From the NCBI GenBank assembly GCA_964426135.1, contig CAYRPN010000004.1, forward strand, positions 1 through 64,000: a stretch of 64,000 bases of DNA. The letters are read 5' to 3'. The notes beneath the pieces were generated by a model. It ran no database searches, was not told the origin of the DNA, and saw only the letters and a list, made by a program, of their open reading frames with translations. This stretch comes from CAYRPN01 sp964426135 (GTDB taxonomy: Bacteria > Planctomycetota > Phycisphaerae > Phycisphaerales > Phycisphaeraceae). The position numbers were made by a program, and so were the translations under genes. This document shows positions 8,176 to 16,030 of this stretch, in pieces; position 1 is the stretch's first letter, and every line of letters begins with the position of its first letter.

Positions 8176-9984
8176 TCAGGTCGGGGCGGGCGAATCGGGT
8201 GGCTCTAAGGGGATCATCGCCACGGGTTGGTGCTCGCCGCGACGCCAGGGGATCAAGCGAGGCTGATCTGCCTCGTCAATTGGCTGCTCGTTTTCGGCTG
8301 TCGGCTGCTCAACTTCGTCCGTTAGCCCCGGGCTCTGCCCGGGGTGGCCGCCGTCAGGCTCCTGCGCCACATCGGAGTTGTGTGGAGTCAGACCTTCGGC
8401 AGTCGCCGCCGGCTTCACTTCATCAATCGTTTCAAATCGCGAAGCCGACACGGACGCACCGATATCGCCGGTCTCCGGTTCAATCCGTTCGGAAGCAGCC
8501 GCGCATGAAGTCAGCGGGGTGTCGAGCGCCGCCGGCACTTCGTCTTCCGGCGCCTCGCGAAGAATCTCGGCTGTCGCGGAATCGGTCAGCGGCGCCAGCG
8601 CGGCAATGCGCGTGCAGGCCTCGGCGGCAGGCTGGTCGGAGCCGCGAGCGTCAGCGAGAGATGCAATCGGATCGGCAACGGACTCGCTTCCCGATGGGTT
8701 GGAGATCGTCGCTGGGCTGGAGATCGTCGCGATGTCCACGATGTTCGCGATGTCCGCCGCTGCCGCCGTCGTGGCGGATGCCGCAGGGAGTTCGCAGGCA
8801 CCGCCTTCTGGCGGGGGCGGCTCCGACCCATCCGCCGCTTCCGCCGCCGGCGCCGGCTTAGGCGTGTGGCTCTCGAGCATTTCCTCCAGGCTGTCCTTAT
8901 TGATCACAATGAACGGCGTGGAGCCGTCCGCCGGATCATGCTCGTCATCCGGCTTGAGCCCCTTGCCCATGCGGTTGAACCGGCGCGTCGCACGCTTCTC
9001 GGCACGCTCCTTCGCCGCCTCGCTGGGCCATTCGTATTGCATTTCGCCGGTGACAGGATCTTTCCAATCCGTGGGCTTGTCGTCGGCGGCGCGAAGCTGC
9101 TCTTCGATGGGGCGAAGTTCGAGCTTGATCTCGCCGACGATGCGGTCCTGCGTGACGCGGACTTTCTTCAGCTTCACCAGTTCCAGTGTCGCCAGGAACA
9201 GCCCGATCATCTCGCTGCGGGTGCGCTTGTTCACGAACACGCTCTGCAAGGTCAGCGGCCCTTCGCGGGTCAGGCGGTCCACCAGATCGTCGGCATGCAC
9301 GGAAATCGGCGTGTCGTCGTAGGTGACGGCATGCATCGCCGGCGTCTGGCCGATGGATTCGAGAATGCGGGAGAAGGCCTCGACCAGGTCGTTGATGCTG
9401 ACGTCTTCCAGGTCGAACTCCAGCGCTTCGCCGGTGCTTTCCGCGGTGAAGTCATCGCTGTCGCCGCCGCCGTCGCTCATCCAGGCGGGCGTGCCGCGGA
9501 CGAGCTTGGCGGGTTTGTGCGGAAATCGGGCGTCCCACTCTTCGCGACGTTCGTCCAGTTCCATCGCGCAGTCTTTGAGGCGCTTGTAGGCGAGCAGTTG
9601 CTGGACCAGTTCGTAGCGCGGGTCGAGCGGGTTCATCCCACCGCCTCCGCCACTGGGACCCGAAGCGCCATCGCCGCCAAAGCCCGCCAGCGCGTCGCCG
9701 GTTTTGGCGGCTTCGTCGCCTTCGCCCTCGCTGGTTTCCAGCTTGGGCGCGAGCATGTGGCTCTTGATTTCCAAAAGCGTCGCGGCCATGACGAGAAACT
9801 CGCTCGCCAGGTTCACGTCGATGGTTTTGATTTCTTCCAGGTGTTGCAGGTACTGCTCGGTCAGCTCAGCGATAGGGATATCGTGCAGGTCGATCTCGTT
9901 CTTCCTGACCAGGAAGAGCAGCAGGTCGAGCGGACCCGAGAAGTAATCAAGCTCGACGCGGTAATCTTCCAAGGTGGCCTGCAC
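8176..9984 (-). CDS. scpA: Segregation and condensation protein A with long disordered C-terminal extension
   Basis: The kleisin subunit of the SMC-ScpAB condensin that compacts and segregates the chromosome. Residues 1-85 carry the family hallmark (FSGPLDLLLFLVRKNEIDL, then LEIKSHMLAPK), and conserved ScpA sequence continues to about residue 290, ending in the C-terminal winged helix. Usual ScpA is 240-280 residues; this one is 602. The extra 300 residues are low complexity and partly made of repeat elements: a TTAGCCCCGGG palindrome at 8322-8344 and a CCGCGCATGAAGTCAGCGG word near 8497, which gives the peptide LTSCAA also found in the next gene. The start is GTG with AAAGGA nine bases upstream. 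After the TGA stop the same frame stays open into the downstream gene. scpB is not in the window. Confidence 0.93.
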   Translation of the reverse strand: MQATLEDYRVELDYFSGPLDLLLFLVRKNEIDLHDIPIAELTEQYLQHLEEIKTIDVNLASEFLVMAATLLEIKSHMLAPKLETSEGEGDEAAKTGDALAGFGGDGASGPSGGGGGMNPLDPRYELVQQLLAYKRLKDCAMELDERREEWDARFPHKPAKLVRGTPAWMSDGGGDSDDFTAESTGEALEFDLEDVSINDLVEAFSRILESIGQTPAMHAVTYDDTPISVHADDLVDRLTREGPLTLQSVFVNKRTRSEMIGLFLATLELVKLKKVRVTQDRIVGEIKLELRPIEEQLRAADDKPTDWKDPVTGEMQYEWPSEAAKERAEKRATRRFNRMGKGLKPDDEHDPADGSTPFIVINKDSLEEMLESHTPKPAPAAEAADGSEPPPPEGGACELPAASATTAAAADIANIVDIATISSPATISNPSGSESVADPIASLADARGSDQPAAEACTRIAALAPLTDSATAEILREAPEDEVPAALDTPLTSCAAASERIEPETGDIGASVSASRFETIDEVKPAATAEGLTPHNSDVAQEPDGGHPGQSPGLTDEVEQPTAENEQPIDEADQPRLIPWRRGEHQPVAMIPLEPPDSPAPT

Positions 9985-10012
9985 GAGGGCGAATCCTTTC
10001 GCGGCGAAAAGC

Positions 10013-10143
10013 CGTTAGCCGTTAGCCGTTAGCCGTTAGCCCAATACAGTTGTCGCCTGGGAGCCACGCTTGAAGCTAACGGCTATCGACTAACGGCTAA
10101 TGGCTAACGGCTAACGGCTAATGGCTAATGGCTAACGGCTATC
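10013..10143. repeat. Inverted pair of heptamer arrays GTTAGCC / GGCTAAC
   Basis: Four GTTAGCC words (10013-10041) are followed, after about 37 bases, by about ten complementary GGCTAAC/GGCTAAT words (10077-10141). Together they could fold into a long imperfect hairpin between scpA and kdsD. Confidence 0.85.
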
Positions 10144-10172
10144 CGTTCGCTAAGCTTATCCGAACTTCCGCC

Positions 10173-11228
10173 ATGAGTTCAACACGCTCCCAGACCGACG
10201 CCCATTTCGCCGCCGAGGCCGACTTCGCCAGGCAGGTGCTTTCCACCGAAGCCGAGGCGGTTTCGCGTATCCATATAGATGCGGCTTTCCATCGCGCGGT
10301 TGACCTGATTCACGGCGCGACGACCCAGCCGCGCAACGGTTGCGTCGTCGTAGGTGGCATCGGCAAAAGCGGACTTATCGGGCGAAAGATTTCCGCCACC
10401 TTCGCCTCCACCGGCACGCCCAGCCATTTCCTGCACCCCACCGAAGCCATGCACGGCGACCTGGGCCGGGTCGCCAAGGGCGATGTCGTGCTGCTGCTTT
10501 CCTTCGGCGGCAATACCGAAGAAGTCGTCGCCCTCGCCTCGGTGCTCCGGCAGGATGGCGCGACCGTGGTGTGCATCGTCGGCAAGCGCGACTGCGACCT
10601 GGCGCGACTTTCCACCGAAGCGCTGTGCGTGGGCGATGTAACCGAGGCCTGCCCGTTGAATCTCGCCCCCACCGCCAGCACCACCGCCATGCTCGCCCTG
10701 GGCGATGCCCTGGCGCTGTGCGTGTCCCGCCGACGCAACTTTGGCGTTGATGATTTCAAGAAAGTCCACCCCGGCGGCGGGCTGGGGCGGCAGCTCATGC
10801 TCGTGGTCGACGCGATGCGGTGGAAGGTGGGGGTGAACCTGCCTCTGTTCACCAAGGACCTGACCGTGCGCGAAGCGCTGGCGGAAGCGAAGAGGCAAGC
10901 CGCGAACACGGGTGGCCGCCGGCCCGGGGCGCTGCTCGTGATCCATGAGCCGGCGTCCGCCACGCCGGGGGAACTGGCGGGCATCTTCACCGATGGCGAT
11001 CTTCGCCGGCTCTTCATCCAGCACGAAGGCAAACTCTCCGACCTTCGCGTCGGCGACATCATGACCGCAAGCCCCCGCCGGCTCACCACGGATTCCCTGG
11101 TGCGCGACGCCGTGCAGATGATCCGCGAGCACCGCATCGACGAAGTGCCCGTCGTGGATCGCGAAGGCAAACCGGTGGGCCTGATCGATGTGCAGGATCT
11201 GATGGCGCTGAAGGTGATTGAAGGGTGA
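10173..11228 (+). CDS. kdsD: Arabinose-5-phosphate isomerase (KdsD/GutQ family)
   Basis: Interconverts ribulose-5-phosphate and arabinose-5-phosphate, the first step towards Kdo of lipopolysaccharide. It is a 351-residue cytoplasmic enzyme. The N-terminal SIS domain has GIGKSG (62-67) and the family motif HPGGGLGRQL (199-208). Two CBS domains occupy about 215-351 (GIFTDGDLRRLF and IDEVPVVDREGKPVGLIDVQDL). An upstream ATG at 10128 lies inside the heptamer array. I therefore chose the internal ATG at 10173, which fits the family's length better. Kdo use implies a Gram-negative outer membrane, in keeping with the porins here. GutQ versus KdsD specificity cannot be told apart, but no sorbitol genes are nearby. 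Confidence 0.9.
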   Translation: MSSTRSQTDAHFAAEADFARQVLSTEAEAVSRIHIDAAFHRAVDLIHGATTQPRNGCVVVGGIGKSGLIGRKISATFASTGTPSHFLHPTEAMHGDLGRVAKGDVVLLLSFGGNTEEVVALASVLRQDGATVVCIVGKRDCDLARLSTEALCVGDVTEACPLNLAPTASTTAMLALGDALALCVSRRRNFGVDDFKKVHPGGGLGRQLMLVVDAMRWKVGVNLPLFTKDLTVREALAEAKRQAANTGGRRPGALLVIHEPASATPGELAGIFTDGDLRRLFIQHEGKLSDLRVGDIMTASPRRLTTDSLVRDAVQMIREHRIDEVPVVDREGKPVGLIDVQDLMALKVIEG

Positions 11229-11480
11229 GAAGGGAAGAGCAAAGGCCAGAGTGAAAAGTGCAAAGTGAAAAGTGAAAAGTGCAAAGTGAAGAATGATGAA
11301 TGAAGAGTGAAGAGTGGTAATCCTTGGCGTCCTCCGTAGAGCGCCCTTCGCAACTTGCACTTTGCCTTGTGCCTTTGCATTGTGCCTTTGCCTTTTTCAC
11401 TTTGCAATTTGCACTTTTCACTTTGCACTTTGCACTTTTCACGTTGCACTTTTCACTTTTCGCTCTGCTTTTCGCACTTC
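11229..11480. repeat. Inverted pair of heptamer arrays AGTGAAA / CACTTTG
   Basis: AGTGAAA and AGTGCAA words at about 11236-11311 face complementary CACTTTT and CACTTTG words at about 11345-11475. They are separated by about 35 bases of other sequence. They fill most of the gap between kdsD and the GH15 gene; 11480-11649 shows nothing else recognisable. Confidence 0.85.
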
Positions 11481-11649
11481 CCACTCCGCCTCTCAAACTT
11501 CGCCTTTCACCCATCGCAGTTTCTCCCCTCGTTTCCACTGCATTGCCTCCCCTGATTCGACCGATGAATCACAAGTGGAGCGCGCAGATGCTGCGCGCAG
11601 GCTCGCCTGGAGCCGGATTATCGGACAACCATGTTTTGAAGGGTTGCGA

Positions 11650-13992
11650 ATGCCGCGTGATATTCCCGTTGGAAATGGTTCGATGCTGGTCACGTTCGAT
11701 CAGCACTACCAGATCCGCGACATCTACTATCCGCACATCGGCCAGGAAAACCACACCAACGGCAGCGCGTGCCGCTTCGGCGTGTGGGCGCAGCTTCCCG
11801 AAAGCGAGCACACCAACGGCGATCGCCGCAAGCGCCGCCTCTACTGGTCCAACCAGGGCTGGGACGTGAAGCTCGGCTACCAGAGCGACACGATGGCGAC
11901 CGATGTGGTCCTGAACCACCCGGTGCTCAAGATCGAGATGAAGAGCAGCGACATCGTGGACTTCCACCGCAGCCTGCTCGTCCGCCGCATCGAGGTGCGC
12001 AATCTGCACGATCAGCCGCGCACCGTGCATCTGTTTCATCACAACAATTTCGAGATGTACGGCAACAAGGTGGGCGACACCGCCTACTTCGATCCGCAGC
12101 TTCGCTCGTTGGTTCACTACCGCAAGAACCGCTACATGATGACGACGTGGTTCGCCGACGGCGAGCAGCGAGTCGACGAATACGCCACGGGCACCGCGGG
12201 CTTCTTCAACGCGGAAGGCACCTGGCGCGACGCGGAGGACGGCAAGCTCGGCGGCAACTCCATCGCCCAGGGCGCGGTGGACTCCACCATGATGCTGCGC
12301 GTCGAACTGCCCGCCGGCGGCAGCCGGATCGTGTACATGGTCATCGGCGCGGGCAAGAGCGTGGACGATCTGCGCGAGCTGCACAGCTTCATCCATCACC
12401 ACGGGCCGCAGGCGGTGATCGACCGCACCACGGCTTACTGGCGTCTGTGGCTGACCGCGGCCCGCGTGCGCTTCCCCGATGCCGACCAGGGCGGACCGGG
12501 CAAACACATCGTCGACCTTTTCAAGCGCTCGCTGCTGGTGGTGCGCACGCAGATCGACAACAACGGCGCCATCATCGCCGCCAACGACACGGACATCATG
12601 CAGTTCAGCCGCGACACGTACAGCTACCTCTGGCCGCGCGACGGGGCGCTGGTGGCGGCGTCGCTGGATGACGCGGGGTTCCCCGACGTGGCGCGATCGT
12701 TCTACAAATTCTGTGCCGAGATCATCGACGACGGCGGATACTTCCTGCACAAGTACAACCCCGACGGCTCGCCCGCCTCAAGCTGGCATCCGTGGGCGTC
12801 ACTCGGTAATCCGCAGTTGCCCATCCAGGAAGATGAAACCGCGCTGGTGCTCTGGGCGCTGTGGCGGCATTACGCGCAGTACCGCGACATCGAGTTCGTC
12901 CGCCCGCTGTGGGTCGGCCTCATCACCAAGGCCGCCGATTTCCTCGTGCGCTTCCGCGATCCGGACACGCACCTGCCGCTGCCCAGCTACGACCTGTGGG
13001 AAGAGCGCTGGGGCGTGCATGCGTTCACCGTGGCGTCGGTCTACGGCGGACTGCAAGCGGCGTGGCAGTTCGCGGTGTGCTTCGGCGACACCCGCCGCGC
13101 CGATGCCTACGGCAAAGCAGCCGAGCAGTTGCGCGAGGCGTTCTGCAAGCACTTCTGGTCGGCGGAGCACGATCGCTTCCTCCGCCGCATCGTGCCCCTG
13201 GATCACGACCGCACCGCCCGCATGATGGCGGAAGTGCTCGCGGGGCGCAGCCCGGATCGCGACCGGCAGTTCGCGGCACTGAGTGTGGAGAAGGAAAAGG
13301 GCCAGGGGCCAAGGGCCAAGGGCCAGGGGGAAGAGGCAAGGGAAGGGACGGAGGGATCGAGGGACCAAGGGACCGAGGGACAATCCGGGATCGCCGATCC
13401 GCAGTCCTCTTCCAAATCCGAAATCCCAAATCCGAAATCCGAAATCCTGTTCGAGCGCGACAGCGTCATCGATTCCTCCATGTTCGCCATTTTCGCCATG
13501 GGCCTGCTCAGTCCGCACGACGAGCGCGTGGAGAAAACCATGAAGGCGATCGAGGAACGCCTCTGGGTCCACACGCCCGTCGGCGGCGTGGCGCGGTACG
13601 AGAACGACTACTACCACCGCGTCAGCGAAGACACTCGAAATGTTCCCGGCAACGCGTGGTTCATCTGCACGCTCTGGCTGGCGGACTGGCGCATCGCGCG
13701 GGCCGGCAGCGTGGACGAATTGCAGGGCGCGCTGCCCATTCTGCAATGGGTCGCCGACCACGCGCTGCCCTCGGGCGTGCTGGCCGAGCAGGTGCATCCG
13801 CACACCAACGCGCCGCTGTCCGTGTCGCCGCTGACGTGGAGCCACGCGACCGTGGTGTCCACCGTGGTGTCGTACATCCGCAAGCTGGAAGAGACGACCG
13901 TCTGCCCCACCTGCGGCCAGCCGCGGCAGGAAATCGTCGTCGACGGCAAACTGCAACTGCACACGCACAGCCACCCGGCCCGCGTGGCTTGA
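11650..13992 (+). CDS. Glycoside hydrolase family 15 protein (glucoamylase-like) with in-frame repeat insert
   Basis: A 780-residue protein. An N-terminal beta-sandwich region (about 1-270, MPRDIPVGNGSMLVTF) precedes the GH15 (alpha/alpha)6 barrel with motifs such as YLWPRDGALVAAS and WHPWASLGNPQLPIQEDETAL. Family enzymes cleave alpha-glucosidic bonds, here probably in glycogen, trehalose or similar storage sugars. There is no signal peptide, so it is likely cytoplasmic. The start is ATG at 11650 with GAAGGG just upstream; reading frames extending further 5' run through repeats. Residues about 548-600 (13291-13449) are an insert of short-word repeats (EKGQGPRAKGQGEE, NPKSEI) that interrupts otherwise conserved sequence between FAALSVE and FERDSVIDSS. 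Natural substrate is uncertain. Confidence 0.85.
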   Translation: MPRDIPVGNGSMLVTFDQHYQIRDIYYPHIGQENHTNGSACRFGVWAQLPESEHTNGDRRKRRLYWSNQGWDVKLGYQSDTMATDVVLNHPVLKIEMKSSDIVDFHRSLLVRRIEVRNLHDQPRTVHLFHHNNFEMYGNKVGDTAYFDPQLRSLVHYRKNRYMMTTWFADGEQRVDEYATGTAGFFNAEGTWRDAEDGKLGGNSIAQGAVDSTMMLRVELPAGGSRIVYMVIGAGKSVDDLRELHSFIHHHGPQAVIDRTTAYWRLWLTAARVRFPDADQGGPGKHIVDLFKRSLLVVRTQIDNNGAIIAANDTDIMQFSRDTYSYLWPRDGALVAASLDDAGFPDVARSFYKFCAEIIDDGGYFLHKYNPDGSPASSWHPWASLGNPQLPIQEDETALVLWALWRHYAQYRDIEFVRPLWVGLITKAADFLVRFRDPDTHLPLPSYDLWEERWGVHAFTVASVYGGLQAAWQFAVCFGDTRRADAYGKAAEQLREAFCKHFWSAEHDRFLRRIVPLDHDRTARMMAEVLAGRSPDRDRQFAALSVEKEKGQGPRAKGQGEEAREGTEGSRDQGTEGQSGIADPQSSSKSEIPNPKSEILFERDSVIDSSMFAIFAMGLLSPHDERVEKTMKAIEERLWVHTPVGGVARYENDYYHRVSEDTRNVPGNAWFICTLWLADWRIARAGSVDELQGALPILQWVADHALPSGVLAEQVHPHTNAPLSVSPLTWSHATVVSTVVSYIRKLEETTVCPTCGQPRQEIVVDGKLQLHTHSHPARVA
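13291..13449 (+). repeat. In-frame short-word insert in the GH15 gene
   Basis: AAGGGCC-type heptamers are followed by GGGA(C/T)CGA words and then AATCCGA/AATCCCA heptamers. The 159 bases (53 codons) preserve the frame. The closing GGCCC arm seen in the radA inserts is missing here. Confidence 0.85.
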
Positions 13993-14081
13993 ACAGAGCG
14001 AATGGACCTGTGAACCTGGATCCGGCAAGGACGTACCACTCCCGTGGCGCAAGTGCGTTCTTCCTGTAGAATCCTTTTTCT

Positions 14082-15866
14082 ATGTCCACCGCCCGGCCCA
14101 CCATTCCTTCCTCACCTGACAGCGCTGCGACATTGGCCGATTCCGCATCCCCCGCGCGCGGCGCTTCCACAGCCGCCACGGTCATCAAATGCGCAGGCCT
14201 GACCAAGACGTTCAAGGATTTCTGGATGCGGCCCCGCGTCAAAGCGGTGCAGGATGTCAACCTCGAAATCCGCCGGGGCGAAGTGTTCGGCCTGCTGGGC
14301 CCCAACGGCTCGGGCAAGTCCACCACCATCAAGATGATCCTGGGCCTGCTGCATCCCACCGCCGGCCGCATCGCCGTCTTCGGCAAGCGGCCGGAGGATG
14401 TCGCGACCAAGGAACTCATCGGATACCTGCCGGAAGAGTCGTATCTCTACCGCTTTCTCAACGCACGTGAAACGCTCGACTACTACGGACGGCTGTTCCA
14501 TCTCTCCGGCCACACGCGGCAGCGCCGCATCGAGGAACTGCTCGAGATGGTCGGACTCGACTCGGCGCAGCATCGGCCCGTCGGCGAATATTCCAAGGGC
14601 ATGCAGCGGCGCATCGGCCTGGCGCAGGCGCTGATCAATCAGCCGCAACTGCTCATCCTCGACGAGCCGACCACGGGCATGGACCCGATCGGCACCAAGC
14701 AGATCAAAGACCTCATCATCAAACTGAAAGAGAAGGGCATCACGATCCTGCTCTGCTCGCACCTGCTGGCGGATGTCGAGGATGTGTGCGACCGCGTGGC
14801 GATCATGTTCGGCGGGCGCGTGATCGAAGAGGGCACGCTCGGCGAACTGCTCACCGAGCACGACGTCACCACCATCGAAACGCCGAATCTCGACGACGCA
14901 ACCATCCAGCAGATCGAAGAAGTGCTGGCCAAACGGGGCAGCCGGATCGGCCGGGTGAGCCACCGCATGCAGACGCTGGAGCGGAAGTTCCTCGATCTGG
15001 TGGAGCGCGAACGGGTCAAGGGCACGGACACCAGCGGCGCCCGCAGCACCAGCGGCATCGCCAGCTTCCTCATGGACGGCTCGCCGGGTGCGCCGGCGAC
15101 GCCGGAGGAGGCCGAGGCTCGGCTGGTGCTCGACGAGTTGACGCGTCCGACCCCGACGCCGGCCCCGTCCGCAGCCGCGGAAGCAGCCGCCGCGGTTCCC
15201 GCGCAGCCGGCGGTGGAAACATCGGTTCTGGAGAATCTGGTGACCAGCCAGCCAGCGCCCGCTTCGAAGGCTGCGGCGACGGCGGCGCAGGAATCGCACA
15301 CGGTCGAGCCGGAACTGGACCTGTCCGTGCTTGAAGGCCTTGTCGTCGCAGCGCCGTCGCCGGCCAAGCCGGCTGCGACCGCGCGGAAACATGACGCACC
15401 AGCCCCTGTAACTCCGCCGCCAGCCGCGGCTGCGCCCGCGCCGCCTGCGCCAAGCAGTCAGCAGGTTGCTGCTCTGCCCTCGGCGCCGGCGGCTAAGCCA
15501 CCGACTGCGCCGCCGCCTCCAACTCCTCCCGCCGCACAACCGCCAAGCATCGCCAGTCCCGCCGCTGCTCCTGCTCCTGTGCCTGTGACGCCAGCTCGCG
15601 CGCCGGAGCCGGCGCCCGCACCGAAGCCCAAGCCCGCGCCGGCGATTCCCGAGCCGCCGCCGAAGCCTTTGGTCTCCAAGGAATCGGGCGAATCGGGCCT
15701 GGGTTTGATGGACGGCATCGCCCGCAGCGTCCCTCCTGGATCGCCGCCCGCCGCCCAGCCGCCGCGCCGCAAAGAACCGGCAACGAACGAGCGGCCCGAC
15801 GAAGGATTCCTCCGCGCCTTGCAAGATGCAGAGTCATTGCCCGAGGATGAAAAGGGCAAGGCTTGA
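14082..15866 (+). CDS. ABC-2 type transporter ATP-binding protein with Pro/Ala-rich tail
   Basis: The ATPase of an exporter. Residues 36-330 form an ABC domain with Walker A GPNGSGKST (73-81), a variant signature YSKGMQRR (170-177), Walker B LLILDEP (190-196) and an SHLL switch histidine. The YSKGM form is usual for ABC-2 exporters. Residues 330-594 are a Pro/Ala-rich disordered tail, unusual for this family, in which the motif VLENLV / VLEGLV appears twice. The permease follows 165 bases downstream at 16031, and the two should form one transporter. The word TGTAGAAT, an extended -10, ends nine bases before the ATG. The 5' leader is therefore probably very short. Exported substrate unknown. 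Confidence 0.85.
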   Translation: MSTARPTIPSSPDSAATLADSASPARGASTAATVIKCAGLTKTFKDFWMRPRVKAVQDVNLEIRRGEVFGLLGPNGSGKSTTIKMILGLLHPTAGRIAVFGKRPEDVATKELIGYLPEESYLYRFLNARETLDYYGRLFHLSGHTRQRRIEELLEMVGLDSAQHRPVGEYSKGMQRRIGLAQALINQPQLLILDEPTTGMDPIGTKQIKDLIIKLKEKGITILLCSHLLADVEDVCDRVAIMFGGRVIEEGTLGELLTEHDVTTIETPNLDDATIQQIEEVLAKRGSRIGRVSHRMQTLERKFLDLVERERVKGTDTSGARSTSGIASFLMDGSPGAPATPEEAEARLVLDELTRPTPTPAPSAAAEAAAAVPAQPAVETSVLENLVTSQPAPASKAAATAAQESHTVEPELDLSVLEGLVVAAPSPAKPAATARKHDAPAPVTPPPAAAAPAPPAPSSQQVAALPSAPAAKPPTAPPPPTPPAAQPPSIASPAAAPAPVPVTPARAPEPAPAPKPKPAPAIPEPPPKPLVSKESGESGLGLMDGIARSVPPGSPPAAQPPRRKEPATNERPDEGFLRALQDAESLPEDEKGKA

Positions 15867-15875
15867 TGCCCGGTG

Positions 15876-15962
15876 TAGGGTGCGTCAAGGCTTGGCGCGG
15901 ACGCACCACGATGAACTCAGACGCAACAAGGTGCGTCCGCGCCGAGCCTTGACGCACCCTAC
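15876..15962. repeat. Double-hairpin element, copy D1
   Basis: The left hairpin GGTGCGTC/GACGCACC (15879-15907) has loop AAGGCTTGGCGCG. The right hairpin has the same stem (15930-15958) and loop CGCGCCGAGCCTT. The ends are TAGGGTG...CACCCTA. It sits between the ABC ATPase and permease genes and might attenuate readthrough. Confidence 0.85.
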
Positions 15963-16030
15963 AACGAACCGTGGAATCGTTTTTTTGAACGAACCCAACC
16001 GGACGACCGCCACATCGTCCCCATTCCTGA

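Noticed and set aside
10013..10143. CRISPR array
   Set aside because: The repeat word is only 7 bp without spacers, and no cas genes are present. The same applies to the other word arrays and to the 69- and 112-bp tandem repeats.
11314..11649. Longer N-terminus for the GH15 protein
   Set aside because: The frame upstream of 11650 reads through CACTTTG heptamers and gives Cys/Phe/Leu-rich repeats; the ATG at 11650 has a ribosome-binding site and begins the conserved domain.
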